This document shows positions 21,817 through 29,015 of a DNA stretch of 34,603 bases, one piece after another. Each line of letters starts with the position of its first letter. The stretch's first letter is position 1. This DNA comes from an uncultured Lachnospiraceae bacterium (GTDB taxonomy: Bacteria > Bacillota > Clostridia > Lachnospirales > Lachnospiraceae): contig CANQSB010000030.1 in assembly GCA_947626435.1 (NCBI GenBank), forward strand, positions 1 to 34,603, in the 5' to 3' direction. The notes beneath the pieces are model-generated. The model made no database searches and had not been told where the DNA came from. It saw only the letters and a list, made by a program, of their open reading frames with translations. A program made the position numbers and the translations under genes.

Positions 21817-24800
21817 CTAATTAAGCACCTTAAAAAGCTCCCGCGCGCAGAAGTCCTGATAAAGGTATTCTTCCGTAAGCCTTTCCGCCGTCGCCGCATC
21901 CTGCATTTCCGCGCTCACCATTATGTCGTTCAGCACTGCAAACCTGCTGTAGCCGCCTGCGTCATCCTGCGCATCGCCAAGCAGCGTGTCGCTCTGAGTG
22001 ATATGCTCTCCCTGCTCTCCATCGGCATTCGTAAAGCTCTCCGTAATATAATACTGCAGCGCCTCGCCATGGAAAAGCTGAAATATACTGACATAAATGC
22101 CGTCGTACATCTCACGCATTTCCTGAACCTCATAGCTTTCCGCAGGCTTGTCGCCCTTTTCGGCATCCCCGGAATCCCCTCCTGCGCCGTCATACGCAAA
22201 ATGTATATGCACCCTGCTTCCCTGCGCGCTCTTGTACTCCACGAAAATGGCGTTTCTGAAATAATGCAGCTCAGGCACTGTATCGGCGAGCTTTGCGTAA
22301 AATGGAAAGTACCTGTCCTCGCGCAGAAGCTCCGCCGTTATCGCCCTCAATGCCCTGATGTCGAGCCTCTGCAGATATTGCTCTGATTCCGCGGCACGCT
22401 TCAATATCGCAAGCTTATATACCTTGTCCACCGCCGCCCCTGACGCATACGCCTCATACAGCCTGTCAAAAATCCCATCATCCACAATCGCGTCATAGAC
22501 AAAATATTCATACGCCGCGCTTTTGAACAGCCTGTCGGCAAGCTCCGCGTCATAGCCGTCATATTCGGTGTACGCCAACAGGATTGCGTCCCTGTCCTGA
22601 AAGCTTACGCCGGTATAATCAATCTGCATAAGCATACGGTACATTATATCCCGAGTGTCAAGCTCCAGCTCCACTGCAGCGCGCCACAAACCCTTTAGCT
22701 CTGAAAGCCTGCCGCAGTAATGCCGCATTAAATAACAGAGGATATTTTCATCATAACGCATGTTTTTATATACATAATATGCCGCTGCTACAAGAAATTC
22801 CTCGTAATCAAACTCTCTCATGACTATGCGCTTGCTCACAAGCCTTGCCAGCGTCTTAATGTTGACTTGCGCAAATCCGTACTGCCTAATCCAACTATAC
22901 GCCTTTTCAAACATCCCGCGCGACACAAAATAGCGTATGACCTCCGCCCTTTCCTGCGCCTGCATTGCACCCGCCTCAATATCCTCAAGAAACGCGTCAA
23001 GCTCGCCTATCCTGTCATTGTCATAGTAAAAGCGCATAAGCTTTGTGCGTATGTCCTTTTTGAAATCCTCCATCACCTGCTCGGACTCCGCAAGGCTTTT
23101 GAACCTCTGGAAATTGTCCTCCGTAATGGCGATATAGTTTTTGTCAAGCTCGCACAAATATATGTCAAAGCTAAGGCGTCCCTCCAAATGCCTGCTCACA
23201 TACGATACCAGCTTGTCCGTATTCATAAGCTGCTTGTTTTCATAGCTTATGCTTTGGGTAAAGCGCCTGCCCTCGCCGTCCTGCAGAAACAGCTTATACT
23301 CGCTGCCGTAGATAGGCAGCATGCACACATTATTAATCACCGGGTATGCGCTCTCGCCGCTCAGCTTTTCATGTATGACCGCCACGCTCTTCACCCGCTC
23401 ACTGTCAATATACAGCCTGTGCATAAACAAAAGAGGTGTAAACGCATACGCCATGTCATCGGCAACCATATGCGGCGTGACAACATTTTGGTACAGATAC
23501 GCTATATTTTCATTTATGCGCCCTGCCTTTATCGAATCGAGCACAAACCTCTCGATTGCTATGCGGTAGCTCTGTTCCAAATCAGGGTATTTATCGGCGT
23601 TTTTTATGACATACGCGTACAAAAAGGCATTCAGTTCGTAATCGAGCGTGCTCTGGTACGCAAAATACATAAGCACCATGCGCGGTATCTCTATGTCCTT
23701 ATCCATTATCTCCCCGTATTTGTCGAGCTCAAGCGACATCATATAATACTCGTAAAGCTTTGTCACCCGCACCGAATACTCGACGCCAAGCGCATACCAT
23801 CCAAAATATTCCGCGCCCTTTTTGTCACCCATTATGAGAAGACTGCAAATCGCCGCAACCGTCTGGGGCGACTTGCCCAAATCATACGCCTCGCACAGAA
23901 TACGGTACAGCAGCGGCGAATATTCCTTTTTGCGCGCCGCGATATACTGCAGCTGTTCTATCAGGTTGGCATCCAAAACGCCATTCCTCGCCCCATGCCA
24001 AAGCACATTTTCCTCAAAAGCATCGAGCTTCAGCAAAAATGTAGGGTTGTCGCGCAGCAAAAGCATAGCCTCGCACATTATCACAGGGCTTGCGCAGCCC
24101 GCCTTAAAAAGCGTCTCCATAAACTGCCATTTGTACTCGCTGCGCCTTGCAAAGTTTTCATCCAAATCCATCAGAAACCATGCGATTTTCCACTGAGCCA
24201 AATTATTCGCATATGCGTTTTCAATAATGCCGAGAACCTCCTGTATATAATCCTCGTCGCGGTTATACAGAGTGGTAAGGTAAAGATAATAGCAATATTC
24301 CACAGACTCCCTGCCCGCCTCATACGCGGACTGCCGCACATTATCGAGCAACCACTTAGCTTCATTAAAGCGTTCTTTTTCTATCAGGAGCTGTACCTGC
24401 AAAAGCCCTGTGAGGGGATTGTCCTCGTCAAGGTCCCTCAGCGCTTCTATATCATGTGTTATTTCACCAATCAGCGTTTCATGTGAGTACTTGCCATAAC
24501 GCATGTCTATGTAATGACGCGTAAGACTAAGCTGGATTTGTTTTTTCTGCCTTTCTATATCGTGGCGCTCGCTCGTCTTCTCCATCATTATGCTTACAGG
24601 AATAATATAGTCCCTGCTTGCGCTCGCGAAAACAATACGCCCGCTATTTAATCCTTTATGAAGAAGCGTGGCATCTATCTCAACCTTAAAATCACATATG
24701 TTATTATCAAAAGAGCTGTCGTCCAAAAACTCGAATGACGGCTTTATAAAATCGCCGTCGCTGTACACGCGCAGATATGTATAGCCCCAGCTATCACATG

Positions 24801-25395
24801 TTATTTTTATGCTGCGCCAAGTATTCAACTGTATTTCTTCAAGCATGATGCTTTCTGTGTCAAAGCTGTAGGTAACAGGTGCTTTTTTATTCACCTCGAC
24901 GAGAAACTCGTCGACATTCTGCTGATTGCCATGGATGCGCGACAATCCCATATATGAAAGGCGGGCATTTTTGTCATTTTTATTCAATATGGTGATAAAT
25001 TCAGGTCTGTAAAAAAGCTCTACTGCCTCGGTCCATTCCGCCTTGGCAAGGTTGGTAAAGTGAAACAGGTTTTTGATGCCCCCGAGCGAACTTTGGAGAA
25101 AAGGCTTTTGGACGCTGACAGCGTAAGGTATGGCATACTCTCCGTAATTGCTTATGATGGAAAGTTCGCCTGATACGGTATCGCCAGCTTCGGCATTTGA
25201 CAAGTCAAAAAAATACTGCACTTCAAAGTCTTGTCCTTTAAACCTGTTTTCCGGCACTCTTATTCTTGTATCGGAAGAATATATCTCACCTTCCGCATAT
25301 CTGTCAGAGGCATGGATGAAAAAGCTGCCTTCTATCAGTTCTTGCGGTTTTGCGGCGATTTCAATATTCTCACAGGAAAATTCCAGATAGCCCAT
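21817..25395 (-). CDS. Giant beta-sandwich plus helical-repeat protein (DUF5717-like), first gene of the cassette
   Basis: A 1192-residue protein of unknown function, resembling Lachnospiraceae proteins I recall as DUF5717. ATG 25395 (MGYLEFSCENIEIAAKP) is preferred, with AGGAG seven bases upstream. Residues about 1-105 and 155-285 look like two Ig-like beta-sandwiches. About 290-1040 is almost all amphipathic helix with Tyr-rich helix-turn-helix repeats, like a large TPR/solenoid scaffold. About 1050-1150 returns to beta structure with an acidic Gly/Asp insertion, followed by a final helix. There is no signal peptide or membrane segment, so it is cytoplasmic. It is expressed first from its own promoter (25428-25456). 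Confidence 0.85.
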   Translation of the reverse strand: MGYLEFSCENIEIAAKPQELIEGSFFIHASDRYAEGEIYSSDTRIRVPENRFKGQDFEVQYFFDLSNAEAGDTVSGELSIISNYGEYAIPYAVSVQKPFLQSSLGGIKNLFHFTNLAKAEWTEAVELFYRPEFITILNKNDKNARLSYMGLSRIHGNQQNVDEFLVEVNKKAPVTYSFDTESIMLEEIQLNTWRSIKITCDSWGYTYLRVYSDGDFIKPSFEFLDDSSFDNNICDFKVEIDATLLHKGLNSGRIVFASASRDYIIPVSIMMEKTSERHDIERQKKQIQLSLTRHYIDMRYGKYSHETLIGEITHDIEALRDLDEDNPLTGLLQVQLLIEKERFNEAKWLLDNVRQSAYEAGRESVEYCYYLYLTTLYNRDEDYIQEVLGIIENAYANNLAQWKIAWFLMDLDENFARRSEYKWQFMETLFKAGCASPVIMCEAMLLLRDNPTFLLKLDAFEENVLWHGARNGVLDANLIEQLQYIAARKKEYSPLLYRILCEAYDLGKSPQTVAAICSLLIMGDKKGAEYFGWYALGVEYSVRVTKLYEYYMMSLELDKYGEIMDKDIEIPRMVLMYFAYQSTLDYELNAFLYAYVIKNADKYPDLEQSYRIAIERFVLDSIKAGRINENIAYLYQNVVTPHMVADDMAYAFTPLLFMHRLYIDSERVKSVAVIHEKLSGESAYPVINNVCMLPIYGSEYKLFLQDGEGRRFTQSISYENKQLMNTDKLVSYVSRHLEGRLSFDIYLCELDKNYIAITEDNFQRFKSLAESEQVMEDFKKDIRTKLMRFYYDNDRIGELDAFLEDIEAGAMQAQERAEVIRYFVSRGMFEKAYSWIRQYGFAQVNIKTLARLVSKRIVMREFDYEEFLVAAAYYVYKNMRYDENILCYLMRHYCGRLSELKGLWRAAVELELDTRDIMYRMLMQIDYTGVSFQDRDAILLAYTEYDGYDAELADRLFKSAAYEYFVYDAIVDDGIFDRLYEAYASGAAVDKVYKLAILKRAAESEQYLQRLDIRALRAITAELLREDRYFPFYAKLADTVPELHYFRNAIFVEYKSAQGSRVHIHFAYDGAGGDSGDAEKGDKPAESYEVQEMREMYDGIYVSIFQLFHGEALQYYITESFTNADGEQGEHITQSDTLLGDAQDDAGGYSRFAVLNDIMVSAEMQDAATAERLTEEYLYQDFCARELFKVLN

Positions 25396-25427
25396 TACTT
25401 TACTCCTAAAAAATATCATTATTTTTT

Positions 25428-25456
25428 AGTATATCAAATTTTTGGGTGTAAGACAA
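25428..25456 (-). promoter_or_regulatory. Sigma-A-like promoter of the four-gene cassette
   Basis: Minus-strand TTGTCT (25456-25451), exactly 17 bases, then TATACT (25433-25428). The gap to the ATG at 25395 is about 32 bases with AGGAG inside. It sits just after the family C hairpin that follows ilvE, so the cassette is probably an independent operon. Confidence 0.7.
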
Positions 25457-25475
25457 TAAGGAAAATACAGAAAGA

Positions 25476-25556
25476 CATACACCCCACTCGGGCCTGCCTT
25501 CGCTCATGGGAAGCATAGCCGCACTATGCTTCCAAACGGTCTTCGTGGGGTGTATG
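25476..25556 (-). repeat. Family C palindromic element, copy 2 (after ilvE), possible terminator
   Basis: The outer stem is CATACACCCCAC (25476-25487) with GTGGGGTGTATG (25545-25556). The nested perfect 10-bp stem is 25509-25518 with 25524-25533 (loop CCGCA). The right end GGTCTTCgTGGGG then TATGA matches copy 1 at 2746-2941, and the left CCCAcTCggGCcTG region is related too. On the minus strand it begins nine bases past the ilvE stop and is followed by a T-rich stretch, so it may end ilvE transcription. Confidence 0.7.
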
Positions 25557-25564
25557 ATTATAGA

Positions 25565-26587
25565 TTATATCTCTACTATCCAGCCTTTTGGAGCCTCCAA
25601 GCGTCCCATCTGGATGCCTGTGAGGGTATCGTAAAGCTTCTGTGTGGTGGAACCCATTTTTTCCATGCCTGAGGGGAAGCAGATTTCCGCGCCCTTATTT
25701 ACGATTTTGCCAACGGGTGATATTACTGCCGCCGTACCGCAGAGCCCACATTCAGCAAAATCCTTTACCTCATCAAAGAGCACTTCTCTTTCCTCTACCT
25801 CTAAGCCAAGATAATCCTTAGCCACTACCATAAGCGAGCGCCTCGTGATTGACGGGAGGATGCTGTTTGACTTAGGCGTAACTATCTTGTTGTCCTTTGT
25901 CACGAACAGGAAGTTTGCGCCGCCTGTCTCCTCTACCTTTGTGCGCGTGGCGGGGTCAAGATACATATTCTCGTCAAAGCCTTCATTGTGCGCCGTCACT
26001 ATCGCGTGAAGGCTCATGGCATAATTTAAGCCTGCCTTGATATGTCCTGTGCCGTTTGGCGCGGCGCGGTCAAAATCGCTCACCTTTATCGTAAGAGGCT
26101 TGGCGCCGCCCTTGAAATAAGGTCCTACGGGCGTACAGAAAATTCTGAACTGGTACTCGTCCGCCGGCTTTACGCCGATGACGGGATTAGAGCCGAACAT
26201 GTACGGTCTCACATAGAGCGTAGCGCCCGAACCGTAAGGTGGAACATATGCCTCGTTTGCCTTTACCACCTTTTTTACCGCCTCTACGAAGCGTCCGTCG
26301 GGAAGGGCGGGCATTTCAAGGCGCAGGCAACTGTCATGAAGGCGCTGCTCATTTAAGTCGGGGCGGAACACTACCGTCTTGCCGTCCTGCGTCGTGTAAG
26401 CCTTCAAGCCCTCAAAGCAGGTCTGAGCATACTGCAGGACGCCCGCGCACTCGTTTATGACAATGTTCGCGTCCTCTGTAAGACAGCCTTCGTCCCAAGC
26501 GCCGTCTTTATAATTGCTGACATACCTTTTGTCAGTCTGTCTGTAGCCGAAGCCCAGACTTGACCAGTCAAGATTTTTCTTTTCCAT
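25565..26587 (-). CDS. ilvE: Branched-chain amino acid aminotransferase IlvE
   Basis: PLP enzyme, 340 residues, that makes or degrades leucine, isoleucine and valine by exchanging the amino group with 2-oxoglutarate. The PLP lysine is Lys184 in GHIKAGLNYA. The substrate loops LQYAQTCFEGLKAY (about 51-64) and YVRPYMFGSNP (125-135) are present, and the C-terminus has VEETGGANFLF and ECGLCGTAAVISPVG. Length and motifs match the ~340-residue class (type II, like eukaryotic BCAT) and not the ~300-residue E. coli class. GAAAGGGAG precedes the ATG. It is single, with its own promoter and a small GTACAG/CTGTAC leader hairpin (26635-26656). Confidence 0.96.
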   Translation of the reverse strand: MEKKNLDWSSLGFGYRQTDKRYVSNYKDGAWDEGCLTEDANIVINECAGVLQYAQTCFEGLKAYTTQDGKTVVFRPDLNEQRLHDSCLRLEMPALPDGRFVEAVKKVVKANEAYVPPYGSGATLYVRPYMFGSNPVIGVKPADEYQFRIFCTPVGPYFKGGAKPLTIKVSDFDRAAPNGTGHIKAGLNYAMSLHAIVTAHNEGFDENMYLDPATRTKVEETGGANFLFVTKDNKIVTPKSNSILPSITRRSLMVVAKDYLGLEVEEREVLFDEVKDFAECGLCGTAAVISPVGKIVNKGAEICFPSGMEKMGSTTQKLYDTLTGIQMGRLEAPKGWIVEI

Positions 26588-26668
26588 AGTTGACTAACTC
26601 CCTTTCTATTTAATTGTTTTGATTTTAAGATTTGGTACAGTCCATAACGCCTGTACGACTTCTTTACA

Positions 26669-26697
26669 ATTATCGTACTAAAAAGCTCAAAAGTCAA
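26669..26697 (-). promoter_or_regulatory. Sigma-A promoter of ilvE
   Basis: Minus-strand TTGACT (26697-26692), a 17-base spacer and GATAAT (26674-26669). The leader is about 75 nt, too short for a T-box, with one 6-bp hairpin at 26635-26656. Confidence 0.8.
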
Positions 26698-26787
26698 CAT
26701 TTTTGGATTAAAGTCGCAAACTTTTGGAAAAAATTATAATGTACGCACACATGTTTATAACTGTGGCATGGTCAGCTTGCCATAGGA

Positions 26788-27198
26788 TTACTTTATACTC
26801 AGGATTGCCTTCACATCCTTATCTGTCAAGCCTGTTTTTTCATTGACTACATAAAGGTTCTTAATGCCGTTATATAAGGATTTATCATCGTCTAAAATTA
26901 TATACTCCGATACGCCTCTGCTATTGGCGTAATCTTCTATCTCCTTTTGTCTGTCGTCTAAATCTTTTGTCCTTCCCAGTATTTCTATATGCTTGTCTTG
27001 AAATTCGTCCAGTAATTTCTTAACTTGGGGCGTACACATGCCGTAATTATGAAAATACCCAAAACGCCAGGTTGATATTAACACTATTTTTGCTTTTGTT
27101 TTATTACAAATCCTTCCAAGCCTGGCTACACATTCCTTGTCTATGTGCCACTCCTGTAATTGGTTTAATACGCCGTCTATATCAAGAAATATTACCAT
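26788..27198 (-). CDS. Small HAD-superfamily phosphatase-like protein (SAK RNA-repair HAD type)
   Basis: A 136-residue protein with the HAD motif I FLDIDGVLN (Asp6, Asp8), motif II-like Ser/Thr in LISTWRFG (about 40-47), and an acidic motif ILDDDKSLY near residue 100. This compact form matches the HAD domain found in 'Swiss Army Knife' RNA-repair proteins (Pfam HAD_SAK), here standing alone. The family suggests hydrolysis of a terminal phosphate on RNA or nucleotides; the true substrate is unknown. The ATG at 27198 lies 27 bp after the folA stop with GAGGCGG upstream, so it is probably co-transcribed with thyA-folA. Confidence 0.82.
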   Translation of the reverse strand: MVIFLDIDGVLNQLQEWHIDKECVARLGRICNKTKAKIVLISTWRFGYFHNYGMCTPQVKKLLDEFQDKHIEILGRTKDLDDRQKEIEDYANSRGVSEYIILDDDKSLYNGIKNLYVVNEKTGLTDKDVKAILSIK

Positions 27199-27225
27199 TA
27201 ATGCCGCCTCCGTTATGACATGGGG

Positions 27226-27717
27226 TCACTTTTTGCGTTTATATTCCAAAAATGCGTATTCCAAATCAAAATATGTCTGCTCCTCGCTTTCCGACACGAG
27301 CTCCCAGTCGTCGTTTTCGTCCAAATTGGGAAAATATGTGTCCGCCTGATATGAAAAGTTTATTTTTGTGACATATGCCGTATCGCATAGGTCAAGGAGC
27401 TGTCTGTATACACTCTCGCCGCCGAAAACATAAATATCCTCGCTATCGTACTGCTTTAGTTCTTCTTTTAACTCATCTATTGAGTGCACTACAGTCGCGC
27501 CGTTTACGCTGTAGTTTTTATCTGTGGTAAGCACTATATTTGTGCGGTTCTTTAGAGGCTGTCCCTGCGGGAAGGATTCAAGCGTCCTTCTCCCCATCAC
27601 GATGACCTTGCCCGTCGTCTGTTCACGCATACGCTTGTGGTCGTTTGGTATGCGCACCAAAAGCTTATTCTGATAACCTATCGCCCAGTTTGCGTCAACT
27701 GCTACCATTATATTCAT
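27226..27717 (-). CDS. folA: Dihydrofolate reductase FolA
   Basis: NADPH-dependent enzyme, 163 residues, regenerating tetrahydrofolate from the dihydrofolate that thymidylate synthase produces. Seen are the N-terminal MVAVDANWAIGYQNKL strand and loop, the acidic catalytic residue Asp26 in RIPNDHKRM, GKVIVMGRRTLESFP, and FGGESVYRQLL for cofactor binding. Length is standard. GGGAGG lies eight bases before the ATG. It follows thyA with a decayed and a complete family A element between, which could uncouple the two genes. Confidence 0.95.
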   Translation of the reverse strand: MNIMVAVDANWAIGYQNKLLVRIPNDHKRMREQTTGKVIVMGRRTLESFPQGQPLKNRTNIVLTTDKNYSVNGATVVHSIDELKEELKQYDSEDIYVFGGESVYRQLLDLCDTAYVTKINFSYQADTYFPNLDENDDWELVSESEEQTYFDLEYAFLEYKRKK

Positions 27718-27740
27718 GTTCCTATCCTCCCGTTTCTTCT

Positions 27741-27804
27741 ATGTCCTTGCATTTTCCCAAACATTAGAAGCTCTTAGACAATGCCTTTTGACGCTCCAAC
27801 ACTT
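27741..27804 (-). repeat. Decayed family A element between thyA and folA
   Basis: The segment CTTGCATTTTCCCAAACATT (about 27746-27765) aligns with the short-hairpin right arm and the palindrome start of the intact copy next door. The left palindrome arm continues to about 27780, but the right arm is no longer recognisable. It is tandem with the intact copy, as in the purC-purF gap. Confidence 0.5.
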
Positions 27805-27805
27805 T

Positions 27806-27888
27806 GAAAAACGCCGCCCTTGCGTTTTTCTAAACATTTAGAAACTCTTAGACGGCGTCCTTTGGCGTCTTAGAGTTTCTTAATGTTT
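27806..27888 (-). repeat. Family A two-hairpin element, copy 3 (after thyA)
   Basis: A perfect 9-bp hairpin, 27806-27814 with 27822-27830 (GAAAAACGC/GCGTTTTTC), is followed by a 57-bp palindrome at 27832-27888. On the minus strand the palindrome begins directly at the thyA stop. The same positions are unpaired as in the other copies, while the stem sequence differs with compensation. Confidence 0.8.
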
Positions 27889-28736
27889 TATATTGCCATC
27901 GGAATGTCCTTAATATTCGGCTCGCACACATAGTTGTCAAGCCTTACATCGTCCTTTGTGAATTTGTAGAAATCGTGTATCTCAGGATTAAGCCAAAACT
28001 GCGGCGCATCATGGACGGGACGCGCGATAAGCTCTTTGACTATGTCAACATGCCTGTCATAGATATGGGCATCCGCAATCACATGCACAAGCTCGCCAAC
28101 TTTCATATCGCAACACTGCGCAAGCATATGTACAAGCACCGCATACTGCACCACATTCCAATTATTTGCGGCAAGCACATCCTGAGAACGCTGGTTCAGT
28201 ACGGCGTTCAGCGTAAGCTTATCCTCGCCCTTTTTCTGCGTCACATTAAAAGTCATGCTATACGCACAAGGATAAAGACGCATCTGACTTAAATCCTGAT
28301 GGACATAAATATTCGTGAGTATACGGCGGCTGAACGGATTATTTTTGAGGTCGTAGATAACCCTGTCCACCTGATCCATCATGCCTTCCTTATACTCATG
28401 CTTTACACCGAGCTGATAGCCATACGCTTTCCCGATAGAGCCGTCCTCATCAGCCCACAAATCCCAGATATGCGTGCCTAAATCCTTGATATTATTCGAC
28501 TTCTTCTGCCATATCCACAAAAGCTCGTCCGTCGCTCCCTTGATAGGCGTCTTCCTTATAGTCTGCGCCGGAAACTCCTTTCCCAAGTCATACCTGTTCA
28601 CGACGCCAAACTTCTTAATCGTATAAGCAGGCGTACCATCCTCCCAATGAGGACGCACCCTCTCCCCCTCCGTACTCGTGCCATTCTCCAATATATCCCT
28701 GCACATACCTATAAAAACCCTATCCGCATAACTCAT
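27888..28736 (-). CDS. thyA: Thymidylate synthase ThyA
   Basis: Folate-dependent methylation of dUMP to dTMP, 282 residues. I chose ATG 28736 (MSYADRVFIGMC), with GGAGG upstream; the in-frame TTG at 28778 lacks support. The nucleophile is Cys157 in LYPCAYSM, followed by NQRSQD (181-186) and the DAHIYDRH dUMP-binding segment. The Cys is followed by Ala where E. coli has His, but this belongs to a distinct clostridial ThyA clade, not a damaged gene. The start overlaps by ATGA the end of a nine-residue ORF. folA downstream supplies the cofactor recycling. Confidence 0.95.
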   Translation of the reverse strand: MSYADRVFIGMCRDILENGTSTEGERVRPHWEDGTPAYTIKKFGVVNRYDLGKEFPAQTIRKTPIKGATDELLWIWQKKSNNIKDLGTHIWDLWADEDGSIGKAYGYQLGVKHEYKEGMMDQVDRVIYDLKNNPFSRRILTNIYVHQDLSQMRLYPCAYSMTFNVTQKKGEDKLTLNAVLNQRSQDVLAANNWNVVQYAVLVHMLAQCCDMKVGELVHVIADAHIYDRHVDIVKELIARPVHDAPQFWLNPEIHDFYKFTKDDVRLDNYVCEPNIKDIPMAI

Positions 28737-28762
28737 CCCAAATCTTCCTCCAACTTCTCCAT
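28733..28762 (-). CDS. Possible nine-residue leader peptide overlapping thyA
   Basis: ATG at 28762 opens MEKLEEDLG and stops with TGA at 28735-28733, overlapping the thyA ATG as ATGA. The thyA ribosome site GGAGG lies inside it. The layout would allow translational coupling, but the leader's own ribosome site is weak and there is no conservation evidence. Confidence 0.25.
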   Translation of the reverse strand: MEKLEEDLG

Positions 28763-28925
28763 AATAATATTTCCCCAATTACCGCCTATCCACACTCATC
28801 CATAAACCACACAATAAACCAATTCCCTTAACTCACTCTGTTACACCACAACAAAAAGAACACCCACCTCTCGCCAAATCAACAACACTGCCTCTTTTAC
28901 TGTTTCCAACACTTTCGCTAAAGCA

Positions 28926-29015
28926 GGAAGAACGCCCCCTAAAGGGCGTTCTTCCAAAAAACTTAGCAAGTCTTAGGACGCGTCTTTTGCGTCCTTAGAG
29001 TTGCTTAGTTTTTTT
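28926..29015 (-). repeat. Family A two-hairpin element, copy 4 (over the beta-CASP gene stop), terminator-like
   Basis: A perfect 12-bp hairpin (28926-28937 with 28944-28955) is joined to a palindrome at about 28956-29015 flanked by A-runs and T-runs. It includes the stop codon of the upstream gene. Read on the minus strand, the palindrome stem is followed by TTTTTT, so it probably works as an intrinsic terminator. Confidence 0.8.

Noticed and set aside
22867-24486. Plus-strand open frame of 539 codons
   Set aside because: It is the antisense shadow of the 1192-residue cassette protein, rich in His/Arg/Leu, with no ribosome site or recognisable fold.
26588-26668. T-box or leader-peptide attenuator before ilvE
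   Set aside because: The leader is only about 75 nt, with one small hairpin, no T-box sequence and no run of branched-chain codons.
27888-28736. ThyA as inactive because Cys157 is followed by Ala, not His
   Set aside because: The catalytic Cys, NQRSQD and DAHIYDRH are intact, and this variation is typical of a clostridial ThyA subgroup as I know it.
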